This document shows, in pieces, positions 1 through 8,042 of a stretch of DNA of 64,000 bases. The stretch spans positions 10,052 through 74,051 of the forward strand of contig DATCCY010000068.1 of the NCBI GenBank assembly GCA_036510975.1. The letters run 5' to 3'. A program made the position numbers and the translations under genes. The notes below the pieces were generated by a model. That model saw only the letters and a list, made by a program, of their open reading frames with translations. It searched no databases and was not told the DNA's origin. Positions within the stretch are counted from its first letter, which is position 1; every line of letters starts with the position of its first letter. The DNA comes from Longivirga sp036510975. Its GTDB lineage: Bacteria > Actinomycetota > Actinomycetes > S36-B12 > CAIYMF01.

Positions 1-1
1 G

Positions 2-250
2 CTCAACCTCGTGAAGCGCCTCGCGCTGGCCCACCCGGACAAGCAGGTCGTCTTCCTCGACCGGACCGTGTGCTTCTGCTCGACGATGAACCGCATCGAC
101 CTGCCGCACCTCGTCTGGTCGCTCGAGAACCTCGTCGCCGGCACCGTGGTGAACCGCATCGAGGTCGACCCCGACGTCGCGCACTGGGCCCGCGTCGCAC
201 TCGACCGGATGCTCGCCCTGCCCGGCGTCGGTGCCGCCCCCAGGGACTGA
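2..250 (+). CDS. nadA: Quinolinate synthase NadA, C-terminal fragment (5' end outside window)
   Basis: Only the last 82 codons are visible. They contain the block VCFCSTMNRIDLPHLVW followed by NRIEVDP and a short C-terminal helix, which match the end of quinolinate synthase. The family condenses iminoaspartate with dihydroxyacetone phosphate to quinolinate in NAD synthesis and uses a [4Fe-4S] cluster. A cysteine of the visible VCFC block is the likely last cluster ligand. The open frame continues off the left edge. The gene converges on pspAB, with a strong hairpin between them. The identity is firm; length and operon context cannot be judged. Confidence 0.9.
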   Translation, partial: LNLVKRLALAHPDKQVVFLDRTVCFCSTMNRIDLPHLVWSLENLVAGTVVNRIEVDPDVAHWARVALDRMLALPGVGAAPRD

Positions 251-270
251 GCGACCCCCTCCCCCGAGGA

Positions 271-308
271 GTGTGACCACCGCGCGGTATCGCGCGCGCT
301 GGTCACAC
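271..308. terminator. Bidirectional hairpin between nadA and pspAB
   Basis: GTGTGACCA (271-279) and TGGTCACAC (300-308) form a perfect 9-bp stem. A CGCGCG pair lies inside it, and GAGGAG/CTCCTC lies outside. It sits between two converging genes, so it probably ends transcription from both sides. There is no T-tract, as is common in GC-rich actinobacteria. Confidence 0.65.
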
Positions 309-321
309 GTCTCGGCGCTCC

Positions 322-918
322 TCAGAGGCCCGGGGCACCCCAGACGGCGAACCAGCGTCCGGTGTCGGGCTCGACGCGCAGGTCGTCCTTGAGCAGGTCG
401 CGCAGCTGGATCTCGAGCATGTTGTCGCGCCGCTGCGGAGTCTCGCCCTCGATCGTCGCCGTGGTGCCCACCGCGGGCGCGAACGGGTAGAAGGTCCCGC
501 GCTTGAACAGGTAGACCAGGCCGAAGCTCCGGCTGCCGTCGGTGAACGAGGCCAACGAGCACAGCAGCGCCGTCCCGAAGCCCGAGTCCTGCAGCGTGGT
601 GTTGACCGCGTGCAGGTCGGTCACGAGCGCGGCGAGGTCCGGCGGGTCGGTGCGGCAGACCAGCCAGGTGTAGCCGAAGGCGTCGACCTCGACGTCGACC
701 CGCGGGCCGCTGCCGGCGTCGAGCAGCGCCTGCACGTCTGCCTGGACGTCGGCGAAGGCGCGGCCCTCCGGCGCCCGGAACGCGACCGAGCCGACCCCGG
801 TGCTCGTGAAGCCCAGCGAGGCCTCGAGCGTGATCGCGGCCGACGGCAGCGCGAAGAGCTGGTCGAGGTCGGGCTTGGCCGCCTTGCTGCGGCCGAGGAT
901 CGAGTCGAGGAGTCCCAC
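322..918 (-). CDS. pspAB: PspA-associated protein PspAB
   Basis: A 198-residue soluble protein beginning MGLLDSILGRSK, the typical start and length of the actinobacterial PspAB family. It has no signal peptide or membrane segment. The family is found with PspA, PspAA and HtpX and is taken to act in the phage-shock envelope-stress response; its biochemical role is unknown. The GTG start at 918 has a GGGAGG ribosome site just upstream. Here it lies two small genes away from htpX-pspAA-pspA, on the same strand as those genes. The family call rests on sequence recognition plus this neighbourhood. Confidence 0.8.
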   Translation of the reverse strand: MGLLDSILGRSKAAKPDLDQLFALPSAAITLEASLGFTSTGVGSVAFRAPEGRAFADVQADVQALLDAGSGPRVDVEVDAFGYTWLVCRTDPPDLAALVTDLHAVNTTLQDSGFGTALLCSLASFTDGSRSFGLVYLFKRGTFYPFAPAVGTTATIEGETPQRRDNMLEIQLRDLLKDDLRVEPDTGRWFAVWGAPGL

Positions 919-1187
919 GACCCCAGCCTCCCACGCGTGGCGGCCGGCGTTCCGCCTCGACGTCGCTCCGGGGACCTACCGGCTCTCGTGGAGCACCTCG
1001 CCGTCCGTCGCCGTCCTGGCTGGCCGGACGACCACGGTGACGGGCTGCACGGAGCAGGTCACTCGTCGCCCGCCGCACCGCCCGTCGCGACACCGGTGCC
1101 CAGCCGGAGAAGACTCGGTCGCGGTCGAGCCCGCGGGTTCGGTTCGCGCTCCGCGGGCACGGCGAACGCTCGAAGGAGGCGCGCGTC

Positions 1188-1781
1188 ATGAACCGCACCC
1201 TGAGACAGCTTGCACTCGCCTCGGTGGCCGTCCTGGCCGTCCTGGCTCCTGCGTCGGCGGCGTCCGCCGCCGACGCGTCCGGGTGCACGCTCACCGTCGC
1301 CAGCACGTCCGCCGACGGCAAGCCGCTCGACACGGCGTCCGCGCCCGGTGACGGCGGCACCGAGGCGCACCCGTTCCAGGTCGACCTCGGCGGGAAGGTC
1401 GCGTACGAGGGGAAGACCGACGCCGTGATCACCGACGGCACCTACACCGTCACCGCCCTCGGGGTGACGCTGAAGACCGACACGGTCGCCAACGCCGACA
1501 AGAAGCAGACGGCGAACGGCGAGGTCGACCTCTCGACCGTGCAGTCGCTCAAGCCCCTCCTGTCCGGCGGGGTCAAGATCCCCGTCCAGGGGACGCTCAC
1601 GGGCGCGGGCGGCTCCTGCACGGTGAGCGGCTACATCACCGGGGTCGGGTCGGCGACGTCGTCGCCGGTCTTCTACGCCGGCCTCGCAGCGGCGGCCATC
1701 GGCCTGGGACTCGCGCTGTGGACACTGTTCGGCACGAAGGCCACGCTCGTCGCGAGCTCGGCTGCGGGAGGTGCGTCATGA
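1188..1781 (+). CDS. Secreted protein with C-terminal membrane anchor, function unknown
   Basis: A 197-residue protein. A signal peptide (residues 1-27, ending ASAASA) is followed by an acidic, Thr/Ser-rich extracellular domain of about 130 residues with two cysteines. One transmembrane helix follows at about residues 160-183, and the tail is short. This suggests a small cell-surface protein held in the membrane by its C-terminus. GAAGGAGG about 10 nt upstream supports the ATG. Its stop overlaps the next start by 4 bp, so the two genes are surely co-transcribed. They run opposite to the Psp genes around them. I do not recognise a family. Confidence 0.75.
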   Translation: MNRTLRQLALASVAVLAVLAPASAASAADASGCTLTVASTSADGKPLDTASAPGDGGTEAHPFQVDLGGKVAYEGKTDAVITDGTYTVTALGVTLKTDTVANADKKQTANGEVDLSTVQSLKPLLSGGVKIPVQGTLTGAGGSCTVSGYITGVGSATSSPVFYAGLAAAAIGLGLALWTLFGTKATLVASSAAGGAS

Positions 1782-1975
1782 CCACCAGTCGTCACCCGGT
1801 GCGCGGGTTCTTCGCCGGGCTCTTCCTCGGAGTCGGTGCGGCCCTGCTGCTGTTCGTGTTCGGGGTGCTGCCCTTCACGCTGGTGATGCTCGGCATCATC
1901 ACGGTCATCGGCATCGTCGTCGGCATCGTGCTCGCGTTCGTGGCCCCGGCGCGGTCGTCCGATCCCGTCACCTGA
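1778..1975 (+). CDS. Small membrane protein, two transmembrane helices
   Basis: A 65-residue protein with a short basic N-terminus (MTTSRHPVRGFF) and two hydrophobic stretches at about residues 9-32 and 34-56. The start is the ATG that overlaps the stop of the upstream secreted-protein gene (ATGA), which implies translational coupling. The two may form a surface pair. A longer reading from 1718 would lie inside the upstream gene and is less likely. No family is recognised. Confidence 0.65.
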   Translation: MTTSRHPVRGFFAGLFLGVGAALLLFVFGVLPFTLVMLGIITVIGIVVGIVLAFVAPARSSDPVT

Positions 1976-1999
1976 GCGTCGCCGCCCGGCTCGGTCGGT

Positions 2000-2896
2000 C
2001 TAGCGCTGGCCGAGCTGGGTGGCGATCTGCGCGAGCTGCTCGAGCCGCTTCTCCAGCGGCGGGTGGGTGAGGAAGAGCGACGAGATCGACGTGCCGCTGG
2101 TCAGCGCGGGCGCGAACGCGAACGCGGACACCGACTCGACCTGGCGCAGGTCGCGGTCCGGGATACCCGCGATGTCGCCGGACACCTTCTGCAGCGCGGA
2201 CGCCAACGCCGAAGGGTTGCCGGTGAGCAGCGCGCCCGACCGGTCGGCCGAGAGCTCGCGGTAGCGGGAGAGCGCGCGGGTCAGCAGGAACGAGATGACG
2301 TAGACGATCGCGCTGACGACCATCACGGCCAGGAACACGACGGCGGCGTTCTGGTCGCGGTTGCGGCCCATGCCGCCCCACAGCACGATCCGGGTCAGCA
2401 GACCCGCGAGCACGCCGGCGAAGGACGCCACGGTCATCACCGTGACGTCGCGGTGCGCGATGTGCGAGAGCTCATGGGAGAGGACGCCCTCGAGCTCGGC
2501 TGCGTCGAGCCGACGCAGGATCCCCGTCGTGACGCAGACGACTGCGCGATCCGGTGAGCGTCCGGTGGCGAACGCGTTGGGGATGTCGGTGTCGGCGATC
2601 GCGACGCGCGGCTTCGGCATGTCGGCCAACGCGCACAGCCGGTCGACGACGGCGTGCAGCTGCGGTGCCTGCTCGGGCGTGACCTCGCGGGCTCTCATCG
2701 CCGTGAGCGCCATCGTGTCGGAGAAGAACCACTGCGCCCACAGCATCGCCGCGACGATCACGAGGGCGACGAGCGCCGAGCGCAGGAACGTGATGAGCAG
2801 TGCCGCGATGACGACGTAGAGCAGGCCGAGACCGAACCACGTCCCGACCATGCGGCGGGTCAGGCCGCTGTCGCTCGCGTACCGGGTCGACGCCAC
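2000..2896 (-). CDS. htpX: M48 family zinc metalloprotease HtpX
   Basis: A 298-residue membrane protease. There are two N-terminal transmembrane helices (about 17-58), then the zinc motif HELSH at about 140, two more helices (about 150-205), and the third-ligand region ELSAD. HtpX degrades misfolded membrane proteins with its active site on the cytoplasmic side. The start is GTG at 2896 with a GAAGGG-like site upstream. It is followed on the same strand by pspAB and preceded by pspAA and pspA, which suggests one membrane-stress unit. Length and motifs are complete. Confidence 0.93.
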   Translation of the reverse strand: MASTRYASDSGLTRRMVGTWFGLGLLYVVIAALLITFLRSALVALVIVAAMLWAQWFFSDTMALTAMRAREVTPEQAPQLHAVVDRLCALADMPKPRVAIADTDIPNAFATGRSPDRAVVCVTTGILRRLDAAELEGVLSHELSHIAHRDVTVMTVASFAGVLAGLLTRIVLWGGMGRNRDQNAAVVFLAVMVVSAIVYVISFLLTRALSRYRELSADRSGALLTGNPSALASALQKVSGDIAGIPDRDLRQVESVSAFAFAPALTSGTSISSLFLTHPPLEKRLEQLAQIATQLGQR

Positions 2897-3010
2897 AGCA
2901 ACCGCATCCCTTCGTACTCGTGTCGCCGGCAGACGGTCGGCGTCTCTTCCCTGTGCAACGATGGCGGGCCGGGAGAACGTTCCCCCCGGCCCGCCGTCTG
3001 CAGCGATCTC

Positions 3011-3286
3011 TCAGCCGGGGACGAGCCCCTCGTCGCCGAGCATGTCGCGGATGTCGTCCTCGCTCGCGTCGGCGAACGGGAGGATGACCTGCGACTCCTC
3101 CATCTCGTGATCCGGCGGCCGCACGCCGACGGAACGGACCTTGTCGAGCAAGGCGTCGAGCGCCTGGCGGAAGTTGACCTCGGACGACTTCAGCGCCGCC
3201 TCGAGCTGCAGGTCGAGCCGGTTGATCTCGGGCAGCTCGCTGTCCGGCACGATGAACTGGCCCTCACCCAGGATCCGGATCAGCAC
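3011..3286 (-). CDS. pspAA: PspA-associated protein PspAA
   Basis: A 91-residue acidic protein beginning MLIRILGEGQF, with no membrane segment. Size, N-terminus and position directly after pspA match the PspAA family. Its function is unknown, but it is consistently tied to PspA in actinobacteria and archaea. It starts 10 bp after the pspA stop and is clearly co-transcribed with it. htpX follows after about 115 bp. Confidence 0.85.
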   Translation of the reverse strand: MLIRILGEGQFIVPDSELPEINRLDLQLEAALKSSEVNFRQALDALLDKVRSVGVRPPDHEMEESQVILPFADASEDDIRDMLGDEGLVPG

Positions 3287-3296
3287 GGCCGCCTCC

Positions 3297-4052
3297 CTAT
3301 GCCTGGTGCTCGTCAGGTGCCGGGGCCGACTCGATGGCCGGCGCGGGGGCCGAGCCGCCGATCTCGGCCTTCATCGCGGCGAGCTGGGTCTCGACGTCGT
3401 TGCCGCTCGCCATCTGCTCGAGCTCGAGGGTGATGCTGTCCTTCGAGGTGCCGGTGGCGTCGTCGAGCGCGCCGGAGGCCAGCAGCTCGTCGATCGCCTG
3501 CCCGCGCGCCTGCAGCTGCGCGGTCTTGTCCTCCGCGCGCTGGATGGCCATGCCGACGTCGCCGAGCTCCTCGCTGATGCCGGAGAAGGCCTCGTTGATC
3601 TTGGTCTGCGCCTCGGCGGCGGAGTACGTCGCCTTGATGGTCTCCTTCTTCGTCCGGAACGCCTCGACCTTGGCCTGGAGCCGCTGGCTCGCCGCGACGA
3701 GCTTCTCCTCCTGGTCGGCGAGCTGGGCGTGCTGGACCTGGAGGTCGGAGATCTGGGTGGCGAGCCCGGAGCGGCGGGTGAGCGCCTCGCGCGCAAGATC
3801 CTCGCGTCCGCCGGCGAGCGCCGCCTTGGCCTGACCCTCCAGCTTGTCGCTCTGCTGCTGCAGCTGGGTGATCTGCAGCTCGAGGCGCTTGCGGCTCGTC
3901 GCGACGTCGGCGACACCGCGCCGCACCTTCTGGAGGAGCTCGAGCTGCTTCTCGTAGGAGTAGTCGAGCGTCTCGCGCGGGTCCTCCGCCTTGTCCAGGG
4001 CCTTGTTCGCCTTGGACTTGAAGATGAGGGTGAAGCGCTGCCAGAGGCCCAT
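3297..4052 (-). CDS. pspA: PspA/IM30 family membrane-stress protein
   Basis: A 251-residue protein. It starts with an amphipathic helix (MGLWQRFTLIFKSK), then has a long Gln/Glu/Lys-rich coiled coil (about 25-215) and an Ala/Pro-rich tail. This is the layout of PspA/IM30 (ESCRT-III superfamily), which assembles on damaged inner membrane to keep it sealed. The ATG at 4052 is preceded by AAAGGGG. It is the first gene of the pspA-pspAA-htpX run. No AAA+ activator or ClgR-type regulator gene is visible nearby, so its control is not explained by this window. Confidence 0.93.
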   Translation of the reverse strand: MGLWQRFTLIFKSKANKALDKAEDPRETLDYSYEKQLELLQKVRRGVADVATSRKRLELQITQLQQQSDKLEGQAKAALAGGREDLAREALTRRSGLATQISDLQVQHAQLADQEEKLVAASQRLQAKVEAFRTKKETIKATYSAAEAQTKINEAFSGISEELGDVGMAIQRAEDKTAQLQARGQAIDELLASGALDDATGTSKDSITLELEQMASGNDVETQLAAMKAEIGGSAPAPAIESAPAPDEHQA

Positions 4053-4203
4053 CGTGGGCGCCCCTTTCGTCGGTCAGGACATCGGGCGACGCGGTACGTC
4101 GCAGGTCTCCAACCTATCCGCCGCGCCCACGGCTGTCGCCCGGTCGGGCGGCGCTCGCCCTCGCGCGGCGGTGCACTCGGCGGAGGTCGGACACCGCGGG
4201 ACG

Positions 4204-4209
4204 TAGGCT
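4204..4209 (+). promoter_or_regulatory. -10 box of a leaderless promoter for the DUF3043 gene
   Basis: TAGGCT ends 6 nt before the GTG at 4216, so transcription probably starts at the start codon itself. No ribosome site is present. Confidence 0.6.
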
Positions 4210-4215
4210 GACGGC

Positions 4216-4869
4216 GTGTTCCGCCGCAAAAGCACCGACGAGACCGCCCCGCCCGGCCCCGAGACAGAGTCCGGCAACCAGGGCAAGGGTCGCCCGACGC
4301 CCACGCGCAAGGAGGCCGAGGCCGCGCGCAAGGCCGCGCTCACGGCCACCGTCGACCCGAAGTCGACGCGCAAGGCCGAGCGCGACGCCCAGCGCCAGGC
4401 CCGCTACGACGCGCAGCAGGGGCTGCGCAGCGGCGACCCGAAGAAGCTCCCCGCCCGTGACCAGGGACCGGTCAAGGCCTGGGTCCGCGACGTGGTCGAC
4501 GGCCGCATCAGCATGGGCGAGATCTTCATCCCGGTGGCGGTGCTGGTCCTCGTCCTCGGGTTCGTCCGGGTGCCCGCCGTGCAGGTGGCGCTGCTGTGGG
4601 TGTGGCTGTTCGTGCTCATCGGCGTCGTCGTCGACTCGCTCTTCCTGGTCTGGCGCCTGCGACGCACCCTGCCGGTCCAGTTCCCCGATGCCGACCCGAA
4701 GCTCACCATCGGGCACGACTCCCGCGGCCAGCTGCGCTACGGCCTCAAGGGCGCCACGACCTACGCCGTGATCCGCAGCCTGCAGATCCGGATGCTGCGC
4801 CTGCCCAAGCCCAAGGTGCGGTGGAACGGCCAGCCGGTGGCACCCAAGGCCCCCAAGCCGTCGAAGTAG
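4216..4869 (+). CDS. DUF3043 family membrane protein
   Basis: A 217-residue protein. A long charged N-terminus (about 1-95, rich in Arg/Lys/Ala) precedes two transmembrane helices (about 102-120 and 122-142), and a basic tail of about 70 residues ends in Lys/Pro repeats. This is the layout of the actinobacterial DUF3043 family, whose function is unknown. The GTG start is set by the TAGGCT box 6 nt upstream. It diverges from pspA across a 160-bp gap. Confidence 0.8.
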   Translation: MFRRKSTDETAPPGPETESGNQGKGRPTPTRKEAEAARKAALTATVDPKSTRKAERDAQRQARYDAQQGLRSGDPKKLPARDQGPVKAWVRDVVDGRISMGEIFIPVAVLVLVLGFVRVPAVQVALLWVWLFVLIGVVVDSLFLVWRLRRTLPVQFPDADPKLTIGHDSRGQLRYGLKGATTYAVIRSLQIRMLRLPKPKVRWNGQPVAPKAPKPSK

Positions 4870-4932
4870 TCGACGGCTCGTCGACCCCGGGCGCTGACCC
4901 GACCGCCGATCGCGGCGTCGGGCCGACCCGCA

Positions 4933-4938
4933 TAGGCT
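4933..4938 (+). promoter_or_regulatory. -10 box of a leaderless promoter for the aldo/keto reductase
   Basis: TAGGCT ends 7 nt before the ATG at 4946, with no ribosome site between them. Confidence 0.6.
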
Positions 4939-4945
4939 CCTCGGC

Positions 4946-5944
4946 ATGGAGCACCGTTACCTCGGCCGCAGCGGCCTCAAGGTCAGTGAGATCTCGTACG
5001 GCAACTGGATCACCCACGGGTCCCAGGTCGAGGAGGACGCCGCGGTCGCGTGCGTCAGCGCCGCGCTCGACGCCGGCATCACCACCTTCGACACCGCCGA
5101 CGTCTACGCCGGCACCCGGGCCGAGGCGGTCCTGGGCCGTGCGCTCAAGGGCCAGCGTCGCGAGGGCCTGGAGATCCTCACGAAGGTCTACTGGCCGACC
5201 GGCGAGGGTCCCAACGACCGAGGCCTGTCGCGCAAGCACATCCACGAGAGCATCGAGGGCTCGCTGCGTCGGCTCGGCACGGACTACGTCGACCTCTACC
5301 AGGCGCACCGCTTCGACCACGAGACGCCGCTCGAGGAGACGATGCGCGCGTTCGACGACCTCGTGCGCGCCGGCAAGGTCCTCTACGTCGGGGTCTCGGA
5401 GTGGGACGCCGACCAGATCCGCCGCGCCACGGAGATCGCCGACCGGATGGGCTTCGACCGGCTGATCTCCAACCAGCCGCAGTACTCCATGCTCTACCGC
5501 GTCATCGAGGCCGAGGTCGTGCCCGCCAGCGTCGAGCTCGGGCTCGGGCAGATCGTGTGGAGCCCGATCGCCCAGGGCGTCCTGACCGGCAAGTACCTCC
5601 CCGGCCAGCCGCCGCCCGAGGGCTCGCGCGCCACCGACCCCACGAGCGGCCACTTCACCGAGCGGCTGCGCACCGAGCCGATCCTCACGGCCGTGCAGAA
5701 GCTCCGTCCTCTCGCCGAGCAGGCCGGGCTGTCGATGGCCCAGCTCGCCGTCGCCTGGGTGCTCCAGCACGACTTCATCTCCTCGGCCATCGTCGGTGCC
5801 ACGCGTCCCGAGCAGGTGACCGACAACGTCGGGGCCAGCGGCGTGCGGCTCGACGACGACCTGCTGGCGGCGATCGACGCCGCGCTCGGCGACGTCGTGA
5901 TCCGCGACCCGCGCCTGACCGTCTCCCCCGCGACCCGCCCGTGA
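4946..5944 (+). CDS. Aldo/keto reductase, Kv-beta-like group
   Basis: A 332-residue NADPH-dependent oxidoreductase. The catalytic tetrad is visible: Asp and Tyr in DTADVYAGTRAEAVLG, Lys in LTKVYWP and His in YQAHRFD. The cofactor-binding end VGATRPEQVTDN is near the C-terminus. The N-terminus MEHRYLGRSGLKVSEIS is typical of the group close to potassium-channel beta subunits. The substrate cannot be told. The next small gene overlaps its stop (GTGA), so the two form an operon. Confidence 0.9.
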   Translation: MEHRYLGRSGLKVSEISYGNWITHGSQVEEDAAVACVSAALDAGITTFDTADVYAGTRAEAVLGRALKGQRREGLEILTKVYWPTGEGPNDRGLSRKHIHESIEGSLRRLGTDYVDLYQAHRFDHETPLEETMRAFDDLVRAGKVLYVGVSEWDADQIRRATEIADRMGFDRLISNQPQYSMLYRVIEAEVVPASVELGLGQIVWSPIAQGVLTGKYLPGQPPPEGSRATDPTSGHFTERLRTEPILTAVQKLRPLAEQAGLSMAQLAVAWVLQHDFISSAIVGATRPEQVTDNVGASGVRLDDDLLAAIDAALGDVVIRDPRLTVSPATRP

Positions 5945-6156
5945 CCAGCTGGACCTGGCGCTACGAGCGCACGGACGGCAGCGTCGTGGCCGACGTCCCC
6001 GCCGGTACGCCCGAGGGCTTCCCGGCGCAGGCCGATGCCGAGACCTGGATCGGCGAGTCGTGGGAGTCGCTCCGGGAGTCCGGCGTGGATGCCGTGACGC
6101 TGCTGGAGGGCGAGCGGGTCGTCTACGGCCCGATGAGCCTGCACCCGCCGGCCTGA
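5941..6156 (+). CDS. Small conserved-looking protein, function unknown
   Basis: A 71-residue soluble protein starting at a GTG that overlaps the aldo/keto reductase stop. It is rich in Trp and acidic residues (TSWTWRYERTDGS near the start, AETWIGESWESL in the middle). I recall similar short proteins in other actinomycetes, but no function is known to me. Translational coupling suggests it is made with the reductase. Its stop lies within the hairpin shared with the converging gene. Confidence 0.7.
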   Translation: MTSWTWRYERTDGSVVADVPAGTPEGFPAQADAETWIGESWESLRESGVDAVTLLEGERVVYGPMSLHPPA

Positions 6157-6194
6157 CGTCCGGCGCTGCCCGCGCGGGCGAGGTCCGACGTCAG
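6153..6194. terminator. Bidirectional hairpin holding both converging stop codons
   Basis: CTGACGTC (6153-6160) pairs with GACGTCAG (6187-6194), and the 12-bp palindrome GCCCGCGCGGGC (6168-6179) sits inside. The stops of the flanking genes lie in or beside the outer arms, so one element can end both transcripts. Confidence 0.6.
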
Positions 6195-7573
6195 GTCGAC
6201 GGCGGCGGGTCGCCCGCGACGAGCGAGCCGGAGTACATCCCCATCACGCAGCTGAAGTCGAAGGCCTCGCCCTTGCGCAGCGCGGGCAGGCTGATCGTGT
6301 TCACTCCGGTCTTGAGGTTGTACTTCCAGTCGGAGCCGACGGCTCGCAGGTACGACGCGCACGTGTACTCCGACTCCGACGTGACGACCCACGTGATGGG
6401 CACGCCGGCGTAGACCACGGTCGCGTCGGGCAGGTAGCCACGCGCGTTCTGCGCCATGGTGACGACCTGTCCGCCGGCCGTCAGCGCGACGTTGGGCGAC
6501 ACCCCGTTGGCGGCCACCGCCGCGGACCTCGGGCTCGTGAGCCCGAGCAGACCCGCCGCGGCCGACAGGTTGACCACGGCGAACACCATGAGCGCCACGC
6601 CGACGACGGCCAGCACCTTCGTCCGCCGCTCGCCCGAGGCGAACATCGGCAGTCCGGCGAGCGCGAGCAGACCGGGCATCGTGCCGATCGCGAAGACCGC
6701 CATGACGGTGCCCGCCCGCAGCGGGGAACCGGTGGTCATGGCGTAGAGCTGGACGATCTGGGTGAAGCCGCACGGCAGGATGAAGGTGGCGGCGCCGAGC
6801 GACGCGGCGCGGAGGTCGGAGTAGGGCTTCGCGGCGTCCGCGGACACCGAGCGGGACCAGGACTCGGGCAGGGCGAGCGACCACCCGGCCAGCCGCGGGG
6901 ACAGCCCGGTGAGGCGCAGCCCCAGCAGCGCCATCGCGACACCGATGACGACGACGACCAGTGCCTGGACCTGGTCGGGCAGCGAGAAGCGCGCCCCGAC
7001 CGCACCGAGCACCGCACCGAGCACGAAGAAGCCACCGACCCGGCCCGCGTGGAAGGCCAGGTGCGGACGCCAGCGCGCGAAGCCGGAGGTGCGTCCCGCC
7101 TCCTCGCGGTTCGCGGAGACGGCGAGCACGAGGCCGCCCACCAGCGCCATGCAGGTGGAGACGCCTGCGGTGAGGCCGAGGACGAGCACGAGCGCGAGAC
7201 CGCCCGAGCCGGGATCGCCGAGCCGGGAGCCGAGGTCTCCGACGCCGACGACGAACAGCAGCCAGGCAGCGACGCCGACGAGCAGCACCGCGATCAGCGC
7301 CCTGCGCCAGGTGCGCGAGTCGCGGGTGAACCAGGGCGAGCGGCCGACGGAGTAGCCGGCCTGCTCCACCGCGACCGCGATCTCGCCCCACGGGATCTCG
7401 CCCGCGACGGTCAGCGTCGCGTTGCCCGACCTGGCCGACACCGTCGCCGACTCGACCCCGGCGACCGCGGACAGCGCCTTGGTGACGCGGCGCTCGCAGG
7501 CAGCACAGGTCATGCCGGTGATCGGCAGCCGCACGCGGAGCAGGTCTGCCGTGCCGTTGTCGTGGGCGCTCAT
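6191..7573 (-). CDS. Metal-handling membrane protein: HMA domain, DsbD/TauE-like core, cupredoxin-like end
   Basis: A 460-residue, three-part protein. Residues 10-75 are a heavy-metal-associated domain with GMTCAAC. Residues 90-345 carry about seven transmembrane helices of the cytochrome-biogenesis/sulfite-exporter type, with a TAGVSTCMALVGG motif and a FILPCGF motif that could form a transmembrane cysteine pair. The last 100 residues look like a cupredoxin fold, with Cys in YTCASYL and FSCVMGM. Together these suggest copper transfer across or within the membrane, perhaps to oxidases; the metal is inferred. GGGGAG precedes the ATG at 7573. It diverges from the B12 operon. Confidence 0.8.
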   Translation of the reverse strand: MSAHDNGTADLLRVRLPITGMTCAACERRVTKALSAVAGVESATVSARSGNATLTVAGEIPWGEIAVAVEQAGYSVGRSPWFTRDSRTWRRALIAVLLVGVAAWLLFVVGVGDLGSRLGDPGSGGLALVLVLGLTAGVSTCMALVGGLVLAVSANREEAGRTSGFARWRPHLAFHAGRVGGFFVLGAVLGAVGARFSLPDQVQALVVVVIGVAMALLGLRLTGLSPRLAGWSLALPESWSRSVSADAAKPYSDLRAASLGAATFILPCGFTQIVQLYAMTTGSPLRAGTVMAVFAIGTMPGLLALAGLPMFASGERRTKVLAVVGVALMVFAVVNLSAAAGLLGLTSPRSAAVAANGVSPNVALTAGGQVVTMAQNARGYLPDATVVYAGVPITWVVTSESEYTCASYLRAVGSDWKYNLKTGVNTISLPALRKGEAFDFSCVMGMYSGSLVAGDPPPST

Positions 7574-7765
7574 GGCTCCCCGTCCGATACTCCCCGGGGG
7601 TTCCCCGGACGTCGATCACGGTAGCGCCGTCACGATCCACCAGGCACGGCGACGAGGCCGGCCGTGACCGGTCTCACGCCCTCCTGCTGCGGGTCGGGGG
7701 AGCCCTCCCTGCAGCCGTGCCCGGGACGGGACGCCGGGTGTGTACGGTGAGGGAACACAACTGAA

Positions 7766-7880
7766 CATCACGCGTCTGACGTCCAGGGGAAGCCGGTCCG
7801 ATTCCGGCGCTGACCCGCAACCGTAGGCCGCTGCCCCACCCGGGACGGCGGCGAGCCGGAGCACCTGGCGGGCGCGAGAG
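7766..7880 (+). ncRNA. Cobalamin (B12) riboswitch aptamer
   Basis: The core GGGGAAGCCGG-N6-CCGGCGCTGACCCGC matches the conserved cobalamin aptamer, with the CCCGCAACCGTAG element. The 3' B12-box block follows at about 7854-7870 (AGCCGGAGCACCTGG). It lies about 165 nt before a corrinoid uptake and assembly operon, the expected place. Cobalamin binding would be expected to reduce expression. The exact ends are approximate because I cannot fold the RNA here. Confidence 0.9.
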
Positions 7881-7908
7881 GCTCACCCCGTCGAGGTCTA
7901 CGGAAACG

Positions 7909-7979
7909 AGCCCGGACCGTGCCCCGGTCCGCACACTCGCCCCTCGACCAGGTCCGATCCAGGACCACGGTTCGAGGGG
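7909..7979 (+). promoter_or_regulatory. Probable expression platform of the B12 riboswitch
   Basis: Two hairpins follow the aptamer. CGGACCG/CGGTCCG (about 7913-7931) has a 5-nt loop. CCCCTCGA (7940-7947) pairs with TCGAGGGG (7972-7979), with GGTCC/GGACC inside. Either could terminate transcription. The ribosome site (AAAGGA near 8033) lies outside both, so transcriptional control is more likely than control of translation. Confidence 0.5.
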
Positions 7980-8042
7980 TTCGTTCGTCCCGGGGAGCTG
8001 TCCGGCCACGTGGTCGGCAGACCGCTCCTCGAAAGGACCCCT

